A stretch of 44,468 bases of DNA. Origin: Actinomycetota bacterium (GTDB lineage: Bacteria; Actinomycetota; Acidimicrobiia; Acidimicrobiales; Ilumatobacteraceae). Location: positions 1 through 44,468 of the forward strand of contig JAPLAA010000037.1 of NCBI GenBank assembly GCA_026393475.1. Reading direction: 5' to 3'. The translations under genes were made by a program, and so were the position numbers. Numbering within the stretch: the first letter of the stretch is position 1; each line of letters opens with the position of its first letter. Under the pieces are notes generated by a model. It did no database searches and was not told the origin of the DNA. It saw only the letters and a program-made list of their open reading frames with translations. Positions 1-7,517 of the stretch are shown here, in pieces.

Positions 1-255
1 CTCGCCCAGGCGACGATCGAGCCGCGTGAACGAGCGGCGCTGCGCATCGACATCCTCGCCGCGGCGCTCGCCGAGGTGCTCGAGGGCGGTGCGGTGCCCG
101 GCGCGTCGGTCGGCGGCGTGCCCGCCGCCGAGGCCGAACTCCGGACCGGGCTGGAGACCGCGTACCGCGAGGCGGCATCGCTCGAGCCCGATCGGCAGCG
201 GCGCGTGCAACTGGTCGACCAGGCCAATCGCGTCCGCGTGCGGACGCTCACGTGA
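1..255 (+). CDS. PknG-like Ser/Thr protein kinase, C-terminal end (partial)
   Basis: This is the last 84 codons of a gene that begins left of the window. The visible part is alpha-helical and Ala/Leu/Glu-rich (starting LAQATIEPRERAALRIDI) and ends VDQANRVRVRTLT. The ending resembles the C-terminus of mycobacterial PknG (VDMANKVRPTSTF, recalled from memory), where a TPR-like tail follows the kinase domain. No kinase motif is visible because the N-terminal part is missing. The stop codon overlaps the GTG start of a PP2C phosphatase, so kinase and phosphatase are translationally coupled. The pairing with a phosphatase, a VWA protein and an FHA (phosphothreonine reader) protein supports a phospho-signalling role. 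The PknG assignment rests on a short tail match plus context. The alternative is another TPR-tailed kinase or regulator. Confidence 0.6.
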   Translation, partial: LAQATIEPRERAALRIDILAAALAEVLEGGAVPGASVGGVPAAEAELRTGLETAYREAASLEPDRQRRVQLVDQANRVRVRTLT

Positions 256-1412
256 CCTGTCCCCACTGCGCCGAACCGATCGCCGCGGGCGACGCGTTCT
301 GCGAGGCGTGCGGCACCGATCTCGGCGCACTGGCCGGCACCGCCCCTGCAACGGCGCCGGCCGTTGCAGGCGCGGCTCACGACGACCCGATCACCGCCCC
401 CTCCCCGGCGCCGGAACAGCCGCGCACCCACCTGCTGCAGCCCGGCGGCGGTTCGGGCGTCGACACGTCGTTGCCGTGCGCGGCGTGTGGTGCCGAGGTC
501 GCCGACGACGGCTTCTGCACGGTCTGCGGGCAGCGCGCCCGCACACGCCGCGAGCACTGGACCGAGACGCACGAACGAGCGGGAGCGCCGGCGATCGGCG
601 CCGTGTGCGACAAGGGCATCTCGCACGCCCGCAACGAGGATGCGATGGCCACCGCGCTCACCGCCACCGGACTCGCCGTCGTCGTGGTGTGCGACGGGGT
701 CACGACGGCGCCCGACAGCGACCGGGCGAGCCTCGCCGCCTCCGCCTCGGCGCGCGACGTCCTCGCCGCAGCTCCGGCGTCGACGGGCGCGTTCGCCGCT
801 CGACTGAGCGCATGGGAACCGGTGCTCGCCGCATCGTGCCGTGCTGCCAATGCCGAAGCGGTGGCGATCGCGCGCACGCTCGGCGATCCTCCCGAGCCGC
901 CGTCGTGCACGTTCGTCGCTGCGGTCGTCGACGACGATCTGATCGCGATCGCCTGGTGCGGCGACTCCCGCGCGTACTGGTTGCCCGACGGCGACGCTTC
1001 GGTGGGCGCCGGTGACAACGGCGAGCAGTTGACGCTCGACCATTCGCTCGGCACCGAGATGATCCGCAACGGCATGAGCCGCGAACAGGCCGAGGCCGAT
1101 CCCACCTGCCACACGATCACCAGGTGGTTGGGGGCCGACTCCGTCGACGCGACCCCTGAGTTCCGGGCGTTGCGCGTCGAGCGTGCGGGCTGGTTGCTCG
1201 TGTGCAGCGACGGGATGTGGAACTACGCGTCGGGTCCCGGCGATCTCGCCGCGCTCGTGGCGCAGGCGGTCGTCGACGGCGCCGACACGCCCACGGCGAT
1301 CGCCGAGTCGCTGGCGGCGTTCGCCAACGCCCAGGGCGGCCACGACAACATCACCGTCGCCCTCGTCCGCTGCGAGCCGCCCGGCTCGGGCACCCCACCC
1401 ACGACGACCTGA
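252..1412 (+). CDS. PP2C-family Ser/Thr phosphatase with N-terminal zinc ribbons
   Basis: This 386-residue protein should remove phosphate from Ser/Thr residues and counteract the kinase encoded just upstream. It opens with a CPHC...CEAC zinc-ribbon knuckle and carries a second CAAC...CTVC knuckle near residues 75-95. A PP2C domain occupies roughly residues 115-380. The metal-binding motifs are present in order: RNEDAM, VVCDGV, CGDSRAYW, LVCSDGMW and GGHDNITVAL. The usual DGMGG after the second metal aspartate is replaced by DGVTT, but the aspartate is kept. The GTG start overlaps the upstream stop, and the zinc ribbon begins at residue 3, which fixes the start. Zinc ribbons recur in the FHA gene two genes downstream, so they may be shared docking modules. 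No membrane segment is seen, so it is probably cytoplasmic. Confidence 0.9.
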   Translation: MTCPHCAEPIAAGDAFCEACGTDLGALAGTAPATAPAVAGAAHDDPITAPSPAPEQPRTHLLQPGGGSGVDTSLPCAACGAEVADDGFCTVCGQRARTRREHWTETHERAGAPAIGAVCDKGISHARNEDAMATALTATGLAVVVVCDGVTTAPDSDRASLAASASARDVLAAAPASTGAFAARLSAWEPVLAASCRAANAEAVAIARTLGDPPEPPSCTFVAAVVDDDLIAIAWCGDSRAYWLPDGDASVGAGDNGEQLTLDHSLGTEMIRNGMSREQAEADPTCHTITRWLGADSVDATPEFRALRVERAGWLLVCSDGMWNYASGPGDLAALVAQAVVDGADTPTAIAESLAAFANAQGGHDNITVALVRCEPPGSGTPPTTT

Positions 1413-1417
1413 CCGAT

Positions 1418-1423
1418 TACCCT
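1418..1423 (+). promoter_or_regulatory. Possible -10 element before the VWA gene
   Basis: TACCCT lies six bases past the phosphatase stop and about 38 bases before the VWA start. It could give the VWA-FHA pair its own leadered transcript. No clear -35 was found. Confidence 0.25.
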
Positions 1424-1460
1424 GAGCGTCCAGCACGCCGTCCCCGAAGGGAGCAGCACT

Positions 1461-2741
1461 GTGGCCGAATTCCGCGCCGAGGTGTTCCAGAACGAGTACC
1501 TGAGCGATGGTGCCACCGACGTGCACGGCGTCGTGTCCGTGACGTGTTCGGGCGCCGGCGTCGCCGGCCAGGCGAGTGGGACCGAAGCGGCGGAGATCAT
1601 CATCGTCGACACCTCCGGGTCGATGGACATGCCGCCCGCGAAGATCGCCGCCGCCCGACGGGCCGCGAAGGTCGCCATCGAGGAGATCGTCGACGGCACC
1701 TGGTTCGCCGTGCTGTCCGGGCACACCGTGGCCCAGATGGTGTATCCGCCGCACCCGGGGCTCGCGAAGATGACCGACGTGACCCGGCGCGACGCCGTGG
1801 AGGCGGTCGGTCGTCTGCGCAGCGGGGGTGCGACGGCGATCGGCGCCTGGATCGCTGCGGCCACCGAACTGTTCCAGCAGGCACCGGCCGCGCAACGGCA
1901 TGCGATCCTGCTCACCGACGGCAAGATCGAGGGCGAGCCCGACGGTGCGCTCGAGGCCGCGCTGGTGAACGCCCGCGGCAAGTTCCAGTGCGACTGCCGC
2001 GGCATCGGCAGCGACTGGGTGGTCGAGGAGTTGCGCACCATCGCCACCGCGCTGCTCGGCACGGTCGACATCGTCGCCGAGCCGGCCGACCTCGAGGCCG
2101 ACTTCGAGGAGATGATGCGCAACGCGATGAGCCGCGGTGTCGCCGACGCCCGGCTGCGGGTGTGGGCGCCGCAGGGGAGCGAGGTGCTGTTCGTGCGCCA
2201 GGTGGCGCCGCAGGTCGACGACCTCACCGCTCGCGCCACGCGGATCAGCCCGCTGGTCGTCGAGTTCCCCACCGGCGCGTGGAGCGACGAGTCGCGCGAC
2301 TACCACGTCGCCGTGCGCGTGCCGCCGGCCCCGGTCGGCAACGAACGCCTCGCCGCCCGAGTCGAGATGGTCATCGACGACCAGGTGGTGGCCAAGGGTC
2401 TCGTGAAGGCCATCTGGAGCGTCGACACCAACCTCACCACGCGCATCGACCCGGCCGTGGCCCACTACACCGGGCAGGCGCAACTGGCCGATGTCATCCA
2501 GCGCGGCCTGGCCGCGAAGGCGTCGGGCGACGAGCGCACCGCCACGGTGCTGCTCGGTGAAGCGGCCAAGCTCGCCCACGACAGCGGCAACGAGGACACC
2601 ACCCGATTGCTGAACAAGGTCGTCGAGGTCGTCGACGTCGAGGCGGGCACGGTCCGGCTGAAACAGCAGGTGGCCAAGAGCGACGAGATGGCGCTCGACA
2701 CCCGCAGCACGAAGACGACACGCATCAGGCGCGAGCCGTGA
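1461..2741 (+). CDS. von Willebrand factor type A domain protein
   Basis: A 426-residue protein with a VWA domain in roughly residues 40-220. The MIDAS metal site is intact: IIIVDTSGSMD (Asp50, Ser52, Ser54), a GGATAIGAW threonine loop, and LLTDGKIEGE for the distal aspartate. The rest is a beta-rich region followed by a helical tail containing KLAHDSGNEDTTRLLNKV. VWA domains of this type bind protein partners through a divalent metal. Set between a kinase/phosphatase pair and an FHA protein, it is probably a scaffold or substrate of that phospho-signalling set (inference). The GTG start has a good ribosome-binding site (GAAGGGAG) about eight bases upstream. The stop overlaps the FHA gene's GTG. 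No signal peptide or membrane segment is visible. Confidence 0.85.
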   Translation: MAEFRAEVFQNEYLSDGATDVHGVVSVTCSGAGVAGQASGTEAAEIIIVDTSGSMDMPPAKIAAARRAAKVAIEEIVDGTWFAVLSGHTVAQMVYPPHPGLAKMTDVTRRDAVEAVGRLRSGGATAIGAWIAAATELFQQAPAAQRHAILLTDGKIEGEPDGALEAALVNARGKFQCDCRGIGSDWVVEELRTIATALLGTVDIVAEPADLEADFEEMMRNAMSRGVADARLRVWAPQGSEVLFVRQVAPQVDDLTARATRISPLVVEFPTGAWSDESRDYHVAVRVPPAPVGNERLAARVEMVIDDQVVAKGLVKAIWSVDTNLTTRIDPAVAHYTGQAQLADVIQRGLAAKASGDERTATVLLGEAAKLAHDSGNEDTTRLLNKVVEVVDVEAGTVRLKQQVAKSDEMALDTRSTKTTRIRREP

Positions 2742-3499
2742 GCGCGACCGCCGGCACCTGTCCCAACGGCCACGCCTCGGGCGATGCCGAGTGGTGCGAC
2801 ACGTGCGGCGCGCCGATGGGCGGGTCGAGCTCCGGAGCGGCAGCGGCCGTACTGCCCTCGTCCCCGCCGGCAGCGATGACGCCCACCGACCCGTCGGGGC
2901 CGGCGATCGCGCCGGTCTCGTGCCCGCACTGCGGATCGATGAACGCAGCCGACAACCTGTTCTGCGAGTCGTGCGGCTACGACTTCACGACCGGCCAGGT
3001 GCCCGAGCCCGTCGCGGGTTCGACGGTCGCGGCCGCCGATCCGTCGGGCCCCGGCGGCGGCGCAGCCCCGACGAGCGAGCCGGCCGCCGGGCCGGCGCCG
3101 ACACCCGGTTGGGTCGTGATCGTCGAGGTCGACCCGGTGTGGCACACGATCAAGGGTGAGCTCGCCGATCGCCCGCTGCCCGACCCGAGCACGAGCACCG
3201 TGCCGCTGTTCCAGCACGCCTCGCTGATCGGTCGCACCAGCCAGTCGCGCGGGCTGCGGCCGGAGGTCGCGCTCGACACCGACACAGCGGTCTCGCGGCG
3301 GCATGCCCAGTTGCTCGTCGAGGGCGACAAGCTCAGCGTCGTCGACCTGTCGTCGACCAACGGCACGTACGTGATCGACCAGGGGCAGGTGCCCACCGAC
3401 GATGCGATCCCGCTCGCGTCCGGTGTGCCGGCGGTGCTCGACGACGGCGATCAGATCTTCGTCGGCGCCTGGTCGCGGCTCACCGTTCGCCGCACCTGA
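2738..3499 (+). CDS. Zinc-ribbon FHA domain protein
   Basis: This 253-residue protein reads phosphothreonine through a C-terminal FHA domain (about residues 155-250). The core FHA motifs are clear: a GR pair in LIGRTSQSRG, SRRHAQL, and DLSSTNGTYV. Two zinc-ribbon knuckles precede it, CPNGH...CDTC near the start and CPHC...CESC around residues 67-85, joined by a Gly/Ala/Pro-rich linker. The GTG start overlaps the upstream VWA stop, so all four genes form one coupled unit. Known FHA proteins near PknG (GarA) regulate metabolic enzymes. This one differs because it carries zinc ribbons and sits with a VWA protein, so equating it with GarA would go too far. It is the last gene of the operon. Confidence 0.88.
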   Translation: MSATAGTCPNGHASGDAEWCDTCGAPMGGSSSGAAAAVLPSSPPAAMTPTDPSGPAIAPVSCPHCGSMNAADNLFCESCGYDFTTGQVPEPVAGSTVAAADPSGPGGGAAPTSEPAAGPAPTPGWVVIVEVDPVWHTIKGELADRPLPDPSTSTVPLFQHASLIGRTSQSRGLRPEVALDTDTAVSRRHAQLLVEGDKLSVVDLSSTNGTYVIDQGQVPTDDAIPLASGVPAVLDDGDQIFVGAWSRLTVRRT

Positions 3500-3504
3500 T
3501 CCGA

Positions 3505-3527
3505 GGTCGCGTCGCGGCTCGGCGACC
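3505..3527 (+). terminator. Weak hairpin after the FHA gene
   Basis: GGTCGC (3505-3510) and GCGACC (3522-3527) can pair around an 11-base loop just after the FHA stop. There is no U-tract, so this is a weak call. Confidence 0.3.
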
Positions 3528-3652
3528 ATCTCCTCACGTCGCGTGTGAGGTGTCCCTCACGGCCCCGCACGTGCATCGCGACCAAGGTGTGAGTTCGGTG
3601 AGAGCCGATCCAAGAAGTGTCGAAGGTCCTGGGGCTTTTCCCGGAGGAAGCG

Positions 3653-3658
3653 TACGTT
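3653..3658 (+). promoter_or_regulatory. -10 element of a leaderless promoter
   Basis: TACGTT ends seven bases before the ATG at 3666, the spacing expected if transcription starts at or next to the start codon. The same arrangement recurs before several other genes in the window. Confidence 0.55.
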
Positions 3659-3665
3659 CGACTGC

Positions 3666-4241
3666 ATGGACACCATCACGGGCATCCCCGCCCACCCCCT
3701 CTTCGTACACATCCCTGTCGTGCTGCTCCCGCTCGGCGCGATCCTCGCGATCGTCATGCTGATCAAGCAGCAGTGGTTCGACCGCTACAAGTGGATGCTG
3801 CTCGGCGTCGTGGGCGTCGGCGCCCTCGGCGCGATCCTCGCCGCGTCGTCGGGTGAAGCGCTGCAGGAGTCCGTCGAGAGCGGTGGCGAGAGTGCAGGCC
3901 TCGAGGCCCACGCCGAAGCCGGCGAGATGGCCAGGACCCTCGGCATCGTGTTCTTCGTGGTCGTCGTCGCCTGGATCGTGGTGCCGATGCTGTTGAAGCG
4001 TCGTGCCGCATCGAAGGGCGCTGCCGATGCCGGCATGCCGACCTGGTTCCGCCCGGTGATCGCCGTGCTCGTCCTCGCCTGCGCCGCGGGCAGCGTCTTC
4101 ACCGTGATCGACGCCGGACACAGCGGCGCGAAGCAGGTCTGGAACGAGGAGGGCGACGGCGAGGGCGGCGACGAAGGCGGCGCTCCGGCGCTCGTGCCTG
4201 CTGCCGACCAGGTGATCGTCGTGTCGGCCGCCGCCGGCTGA
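3666..4241 (+). CDS. DUF2231 integral membrane protein
   Basis: A 191-residue membrane protein with about four hydrophobic segments. It opens with GIPAHPLFVHIPVVLLPLG, the histidine-bearing signature of the DUF2231 family. A second typical feature, HSGAK with an aspartate just before it, follows the last hydrophobic segment. DUF2231 proteins are predicted to bind a haem or metal through these histidines, but no function is established. The C-terminus is acidic and Gly-rich. The ATG at 3666 is preferred because a -10 box sits exactly seven bases upstream. The gene is monocistronic and convergent with the mycothione reductase gene. Confidence 0.8.
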   Translation: MDTITGIPAHPLFVHIPVVLLPLGAILAIVMLIKQQWFDRYKWMLLGVVGVGALGAILAASSGEALQESVESGGESAGLEAHAEAGEMARTLGIVFFVVVVAWIVVPMLLKRRAASKGAADAGMPTWFRPVIAVLVLACAAGSVFTVIDAGHSGAKQVWNEEGDGEGGDEGGAPALVPAADQVIVVSAAAG

Positions 4242-4277
4242 CCGACGCCGCCCGACCCACCACCGATTCTCCGCGCG

Positions 4278-4318
4278 CTGCGCCGGGATGCGCCCGAAGA
4301 GGTTGCGTTCCGGCGCAG
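4278..4318. terminator. Bidirectional hairpin between convergent genes
   Basis: CTGCGCCGG (4278-4286) is perfectly complementary to CCGGCGCAG (4310-4318), a 9-bp stem around a 23-base loop. It lies between the convergent stops at 4241 and 4334, where a shared terminator is expected. Confidence 0.5.
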
Positions 4319-4333
4319 TGTCGCGTTCAGGCG

Positions 4334-5719
4334 TCAGACGCCGTCGAAGTTGAGCAGCGCGTTCTCCACCACTTCACCGAGGGCGGGGTGGATGTAGTAC
4401 TGGCCGCGGGCCATGTCGTCGATCGTGGCCTCGTAGCGCATGCCCTGGATGAGCTGCTGGATGAGGCTCGACGCGTGGGGGCCGATGATGTGTGCGCCGA
4501 TGAGGCGTCGCGTGGCGCGATCGGCGAGCAGCTTGCAGAAGCTCGTGGTGTCCTCGAGCGCCCAGCCGTAGGCGACATCGCTGTAGCGCTGGACGGCCAC
4601 CATCACGTCGATGCCGGCGTCGCGCGCCTCGTGCTCGGTGAGTCCGACGCTCGCGATCTGCGGGTTGGTGAACACCGCGTGCGGCACGGCCCGGTAGTCG
4701 TTGGTGCGCAGCACGTCGGGGCCGACGATGTTGTGCGCGACCGTCTTGGCCTCGTGGTTGGCGACGTGCTTCAGCTGGTACGGCGAGCTGATGTCGCCCA
4801 ACGCCCACACGCCCGGCACCGACGTGGCGCCGGTCTCGTCGACGACGATGCGGCCGTCGGGGTGCAGTGCCAGCCCGCCCGCGGTCGCGTCGATGGTGTC
4901 GCTGTTGGGCACGCGGCCGGTCGCGACCAGGATGTGCGTGCCCTCGAGCACGCTGCCGTCGCGCAGGGTGAGGTGCACCTTGTCGCCGTGGCGCTCGACC
5001 CGGTCGACCGCGGTGCCGAGGCGGAGGTCGAAGCGCTTCGCGAACGCGGCGGTGATCGCGTGGCTGATGTCGTGGTCCTCGGCGCGCAGCAGGTGCTGGC
5101 CGCGCTGCACGATCGTGACGCGGGCGCCGAACGAGCCGAACACGTGCGCCAGCTCGCAGGCGATGAACCCGCCGCCGAGCACGATGAGGTGCTCGGGCAC
5201 CTCGTCGACGCGCATGATGTCGTCGCTCGTGAGGTAGCCGACCTCGGCGAGGCCGGGGATGTCGGGGATCATCGGGCGGGCGCCGGCGGCGATCACGATC
5301 TGCTTCGCCTCGATGCGGCTGACGCCGGTGGGCGTGGTGACTTCCATGCGGCGTTCGCCGACGAAGCGTCCGCGGCCGGCGTGCACGGTGATGTTGGGGC
5401 ACTCGTAGGTGCGGTACTTCTCGCCGCCCGCGGCGATCGGGTCGATGCGGCCGAACACCCGGTCGCGGATGTCGAGCCAGCGCACGCCGTCGACATGCGC
5501 GTCGACGCCGAGGTGGGCCGAGTGCGACACGGTCTGCACGATGTCGGCAGCGTGCACGAACATCTTCGTGGGGATGCACCCGCGGTTGAGGCAGGTGCCG
5601 CCGAACACCCACTCCTCGACCATCGCGATCTTCCAGTCGTCGAGCGCCGGGGAGACGATCGAGTTGCCGCTGCCGGCACCGAGGATGATCAGGTCGTACT
5701 GCTCGAAGTCGTCGCTCAT
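4334..5719 (-). CDS. mtr: Mycothione reductase
   Basis: A 461-residue FAD/NAD(P)-dependent disulfide oxidoreductase. It reduces mycothiol disulfide (mycothione) to mycothiol, the main low-molecular-weight thiol of actinobacteria, in the cytoplasm. The FAD-binding LGAGSGNS motif is near residue 13. The redox-active pair is Cys43/Cys48 in GTCLNRGCIPTK, the NAD(P) Rossmann motif is VLGGGFIACELAHVFG, and the C-terminal HPALGEVVENAL supplies the His/Glu pair at the dimer interface. Glutathione reductase, dihydrolipoamide dehydrogenase and mercuric reductase share the fold. The N-terminus (no GIG, but GAGSGN) and the actinobacterial setting favour mycothione reductase. The start is the ATG eight bases after the VOC gene stop. 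The two genes form one minus-strand operon. Confidence 0.85.
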   Translation of the reverse strand: MSDDFEQYDLIILGAGSGNSIVSPALDDWKIAMVEEWVFGGTCLNRGCIPTKMFVHAADIVQTVSHSAHLGVDAHVDGVRWLDIRDRVFGRIDPIAAGGEKYRTYECPNITVHAGRGRFVGERRMEVTTPTGVSRIEAKQIVIAAGARPMIPDIPGLAEVGYLTSDDIMRVDEVPEHLIVLGGGFIACELAHVFGSFGARVTIVQRGQHLLRAEDHDISHAITAAFAKRFDLRLGTAVDRVERHGDKVHLTLRDGSVLEGTHILVATGRVPNSDTIDATAGGLALHPDGRIVVDETGATSVPGVWALGDISSPYQLKHVANHEAKTVAHNIVGPDVLRTNDYRAVPHAVFTNPQIASVGLTEHEARDAGIDVMVAVQRYSDVAYGWALEDTTSFCKLLADRATRRLIGAHIIGPHASSLIQQLIQGMRYEATIDDMARGQYYIHPALGEVVENALLNFDGV

Positions 5720-5727
5720 ACGAGCGG

Positions 5728-6408
5728 TCACGGTACCCGGACGGGCGGCTCCGAGGTCACTGCGGCCCACATCGCCTCGTCGGGTGCGGCGAGCATCGCC
5801 CGGTACACGGGCTCGGGGTAGCCGAGGTGCGGGCCGGGGGCGTCGATGCCGGGTTGGGCGACCGGTGCGTCGGGGCGGTCGTAGGTGGTGGGCCGCAGGT
5901 AGCGCTGCAGGTCGTCGTCGGAGATGCCGGCGAGCGCCTGCACCTCGGGATCGATCCAGGCTCGCTCGTCGATGCCGCCACCGGTGGCCACCTCGAGCGC
6001 GAGCCCTTCGGGACCGGCGAAGTACATGCTCTGGCACATGCCGTGGTTCATCGGCCCCATCACCGGCACGCCGCGGTCGCGGAGCCGGTCGCGCAGTGCG
6101 AGGAGGTCGTCGAGGGTGTCGACGTTGAAGGCCAGGTGCTGCATCGTGCCCGCGGTGACCTGGCCGCCAGCCGTGCCGGCGTGGGTGACGCCGATCGTGC
6201 CGTCGGCGGGGTTGTCGGGGTGCTGCTGGAACGCCACGTAGCAGTCGGGGCTCAGCTCGACGAAGCCGTGGAAGGTGTTGGCCACGCCGTGCATCCAGTA
6301 GAGCGCCTTGAGTTCGCCGCCGAGACAGTCGGTGAAGAACTCGATCTGCCGCTTGATGTCGCGCGTGGCGATGGCGATGTGGTGGATGCCGTTCGGGTGC
6401 AGTGCCAT
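5728..6408 (-). CDS. VOC-superfamily protein (glyoxalase/extradiol dioxygenase fold)
   Basis: A 226-residue vicinal-oxygen-chelate protein. The first beta-alpha-beta module starts GIHHIAIATRDIKRQIEF and the second near residue 88 (TMQHLAFNVDTLDDL). Candidate metal ligands are His10, His91 and Glu139 (LALEVAT). The C-terminal 80 residues are an extension ending in a Pro-rich tail. Ring-cleaving dioxygenases, glyoxalase I and methylmalonyl-CoA epimerases share this fold, and the substrate cannot be told from sequence. Its position directly upstream of mycothione reductase suggests thiol-linked detoxification, for example a mycothiol-dependent glyoxalase step, but this is inference. A -10 box lies six bases before the ATG, indicating a leaderless transcript for the pair. 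Confidence 0.75.
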   Translation of the reverse strand: MALHPNGIHHIAIATRDIKRQIEFFTDCLGGELKALYWMHGVANTFHGFVELSPDCYVAFQQHPDNPADGTIGVTHAGTAGGQVTAGTMQHLAFNVDTLDDLLALRDRLRDRGVPVMGPMNHGMCQSMYFAGPEGLALEVATGGGIDERAWIDPEVQALAGISDDDLQRYLRPTTYDRPDAPVAQPGIDAPGPHLGYPEPVYRAMLAAPDEAMWAAVTSEPPVRVP

Positions 6409-6414
6409 CTGCCG

Positions 6415-6420
6415 AGCGTA
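6415..6420 (-). promoter_or_regulatory. -10 element of the VOC/mtr leaderless promoter
   Basis: Read on the minus strand this is TACGCT, six bases before the ATG of the VOC gene. It matches the spacing seen for other leaderless genes in the window. Confidence 0.55.
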
Positions 6421-6465
6421 AACGCCCCACCCGTCCAGCCCGTTCAGCGAACCGGCAACGGTTCC

Positions 6466-6554
6466 GTGAGCGCGGCCCGCACTGGCTGCGGGTGCGGCTC
6501 ACCGATCACGTCGATCCGTGAGCGCGGCCCGCACGTGCTGCGGGTGCGGCTCAC
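6466..6554. repeat. Tandem 37-bp hairpin repeat
   Basis: Two near-identical 37-bp units (6466-6502 and 6518-6554) each run GTGAGC...GCTCAC, with a nested CCCGCA...TGCGGG stem. The units differ mainly in the central loop. The outer flanks GTTCCGTGAGC (6461-6471) and GCTCACGGAAC (6549-6559) also pair across both copies. The block lies in the gap between the oxygenase stop (6561) and the VOC promoter, so it probably ends the upstream minus-strand operon. The duplication itself is unusual. Confidence 0.7.
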
Positions 6555-6560
6555 GGAACG

Positions 6561-7517
6561 TCACATGTCGGTGGCGCGGTGGAACTTGCTCATCAGGTGC
6601 GGGCCGGCGATCACGGGCTCGTGGCGAGGTGATGCACCGTCGGCCACGCAGGTGTGGATCACCTCGATGCGCGCGTCGACGTTGGCGTTGTGGAAGAAGG
6701 CCATGCTCTGCCGGCGCGACGGACCGGCGTCGGCGGGCGGCACCACCACGCGGTGCAACGTCGAGCGCCACCGGTCGTTGGTCCAGCGCTGCAGCAGGTC
6801 GCCGAGGTTGACGACGAACGCGTCGGGGGTGGCGGGTACCGGCGTCCACCGATCGGTCGTCGGGTCGAGCACCTCGAGCCCGCCCGGTGCGTCGTCCTGG
6901 CGAAGCATGGTGAGCGTGCCGTAGTCGGTGTGCGGGCCGGCGCGCAGCTGACCGGGCTCGGGCACCCGGCCGGCGAGGTCGGGGTAGTCGAGCGCACGGA
7001 GGGCGCCGGGGGCGCGGTCGATGAACGGTTCGAAGAAGTCCGACGGCAGCGACAGCGACGTGGCGATGAGCGCGAGCAGCCGTCCGGCGAGCGCGTCCAT
7101 CTCGTCGAAGTAGGCACGCATCGCCGGTTCGAGTTCGGGCAGGGTGGGAGGCCAGGGCGTGTCACCGAACGCCCAGGGGGCGACGGGCAGCGCGAGGTCG
7201 ACGGCGGCGGTGGCCCGTGGACCGACGTTGAACGTCTGCTTCAGGTCCGCCAGCCCCGAGCCGGCGCCGAGCGAACGTTCGAGCGCCTCCTGTTCCATCG
7301 GCAGGTAGCCGTAGGCGTCGTCGGGGTGGCGTTGGGCCGCGGTCATGCGCTCGACGAGCGGGAGGTCGAAGAACGCCCGAGCGGCGCGCCAGGCCTGGTC
7401 GATCACGCGGGGGTCGACGCCGTGGCCGACGATCTGGAAGAAGCCGACGGTCTCGCCGGCGCGAGCGATCTCCGATGCCGCGGTGGGGGAGCGGAGATCG
7501 ATCGTGGGGACCGGCAT
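6561..7517 (-). CDS. 2-oxoglutarate/Fe(II)-dependent oxygenase (isopenicillin N synthase-like)
   Basis: A 318-residue non-haem iron oxygenase. The N-terminal DIOX_N-like region (VPTIDLRS... GFFQIVGHGV) is followed by the double-stranded beta-helix core. The iron ligands are His196 and Asp198 (GPHTDYGTL) and His255 (STLHRVV). The 2-oxoglutarate-binding Arg-x-Ser is Arg269-Ser271. All catalytic residues are present and the length is normal. Members hydroxylate, desaturate or cyclise small molecules, and the substrate is unknown. The start codon shares one base with the stop of the RlmI-type methyltransferase gene (TGATG), so the two are translationally coupled on the minus strand. It lies near the NRPS/PKS locus but on the opposite strand, so a tailoring role there is possible but unsupported. 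Confidence 0.85.
   Translation of the reverse strand: MPVPTIDLRSPTAASEIARAGETVGFFQIVGHGVDPRVIDQAWRAARAFFDLPLVERMTAAQRHPDDAYGYLPMEQEALERSLGAGSGLADLKQTFNVGPRATAAVDLALPVAPWAFGDTPWPPTLPELEPAMRAYFDEMDALAGRLLALIATSLSLPSDFFEPFIDRAPGALRALDYPDLAGRVPEPGQLRAGPHTDYGTLTMLRQDDAPGGLEVLDPTTDRWTPVPATPDAFVVNLGDLLQRWTNDRWRSTLHRVVVPPADAGPSRRQSMAFFHNANVDARIEVIHTCVADGASPRHEPVIAGPHLMSKFHRATDM

Noticed and set aside
26..1015. 329-codon plus-strand frame at the left edge
   Set aside because: Arg/Ser/Pro-rich shadow of the kinase tail and PP2C genes, which have recognisable family motifs in their own frames.
6561..7517. Assigning the 2OG oxygenase as a tailoring enzyme of the NRPS/PKS product
   Set aside because: It is on the opposite strand, coupled to an rRNA methyltransferase, and separated from the cluster by that gene; proximity alone is not enough.
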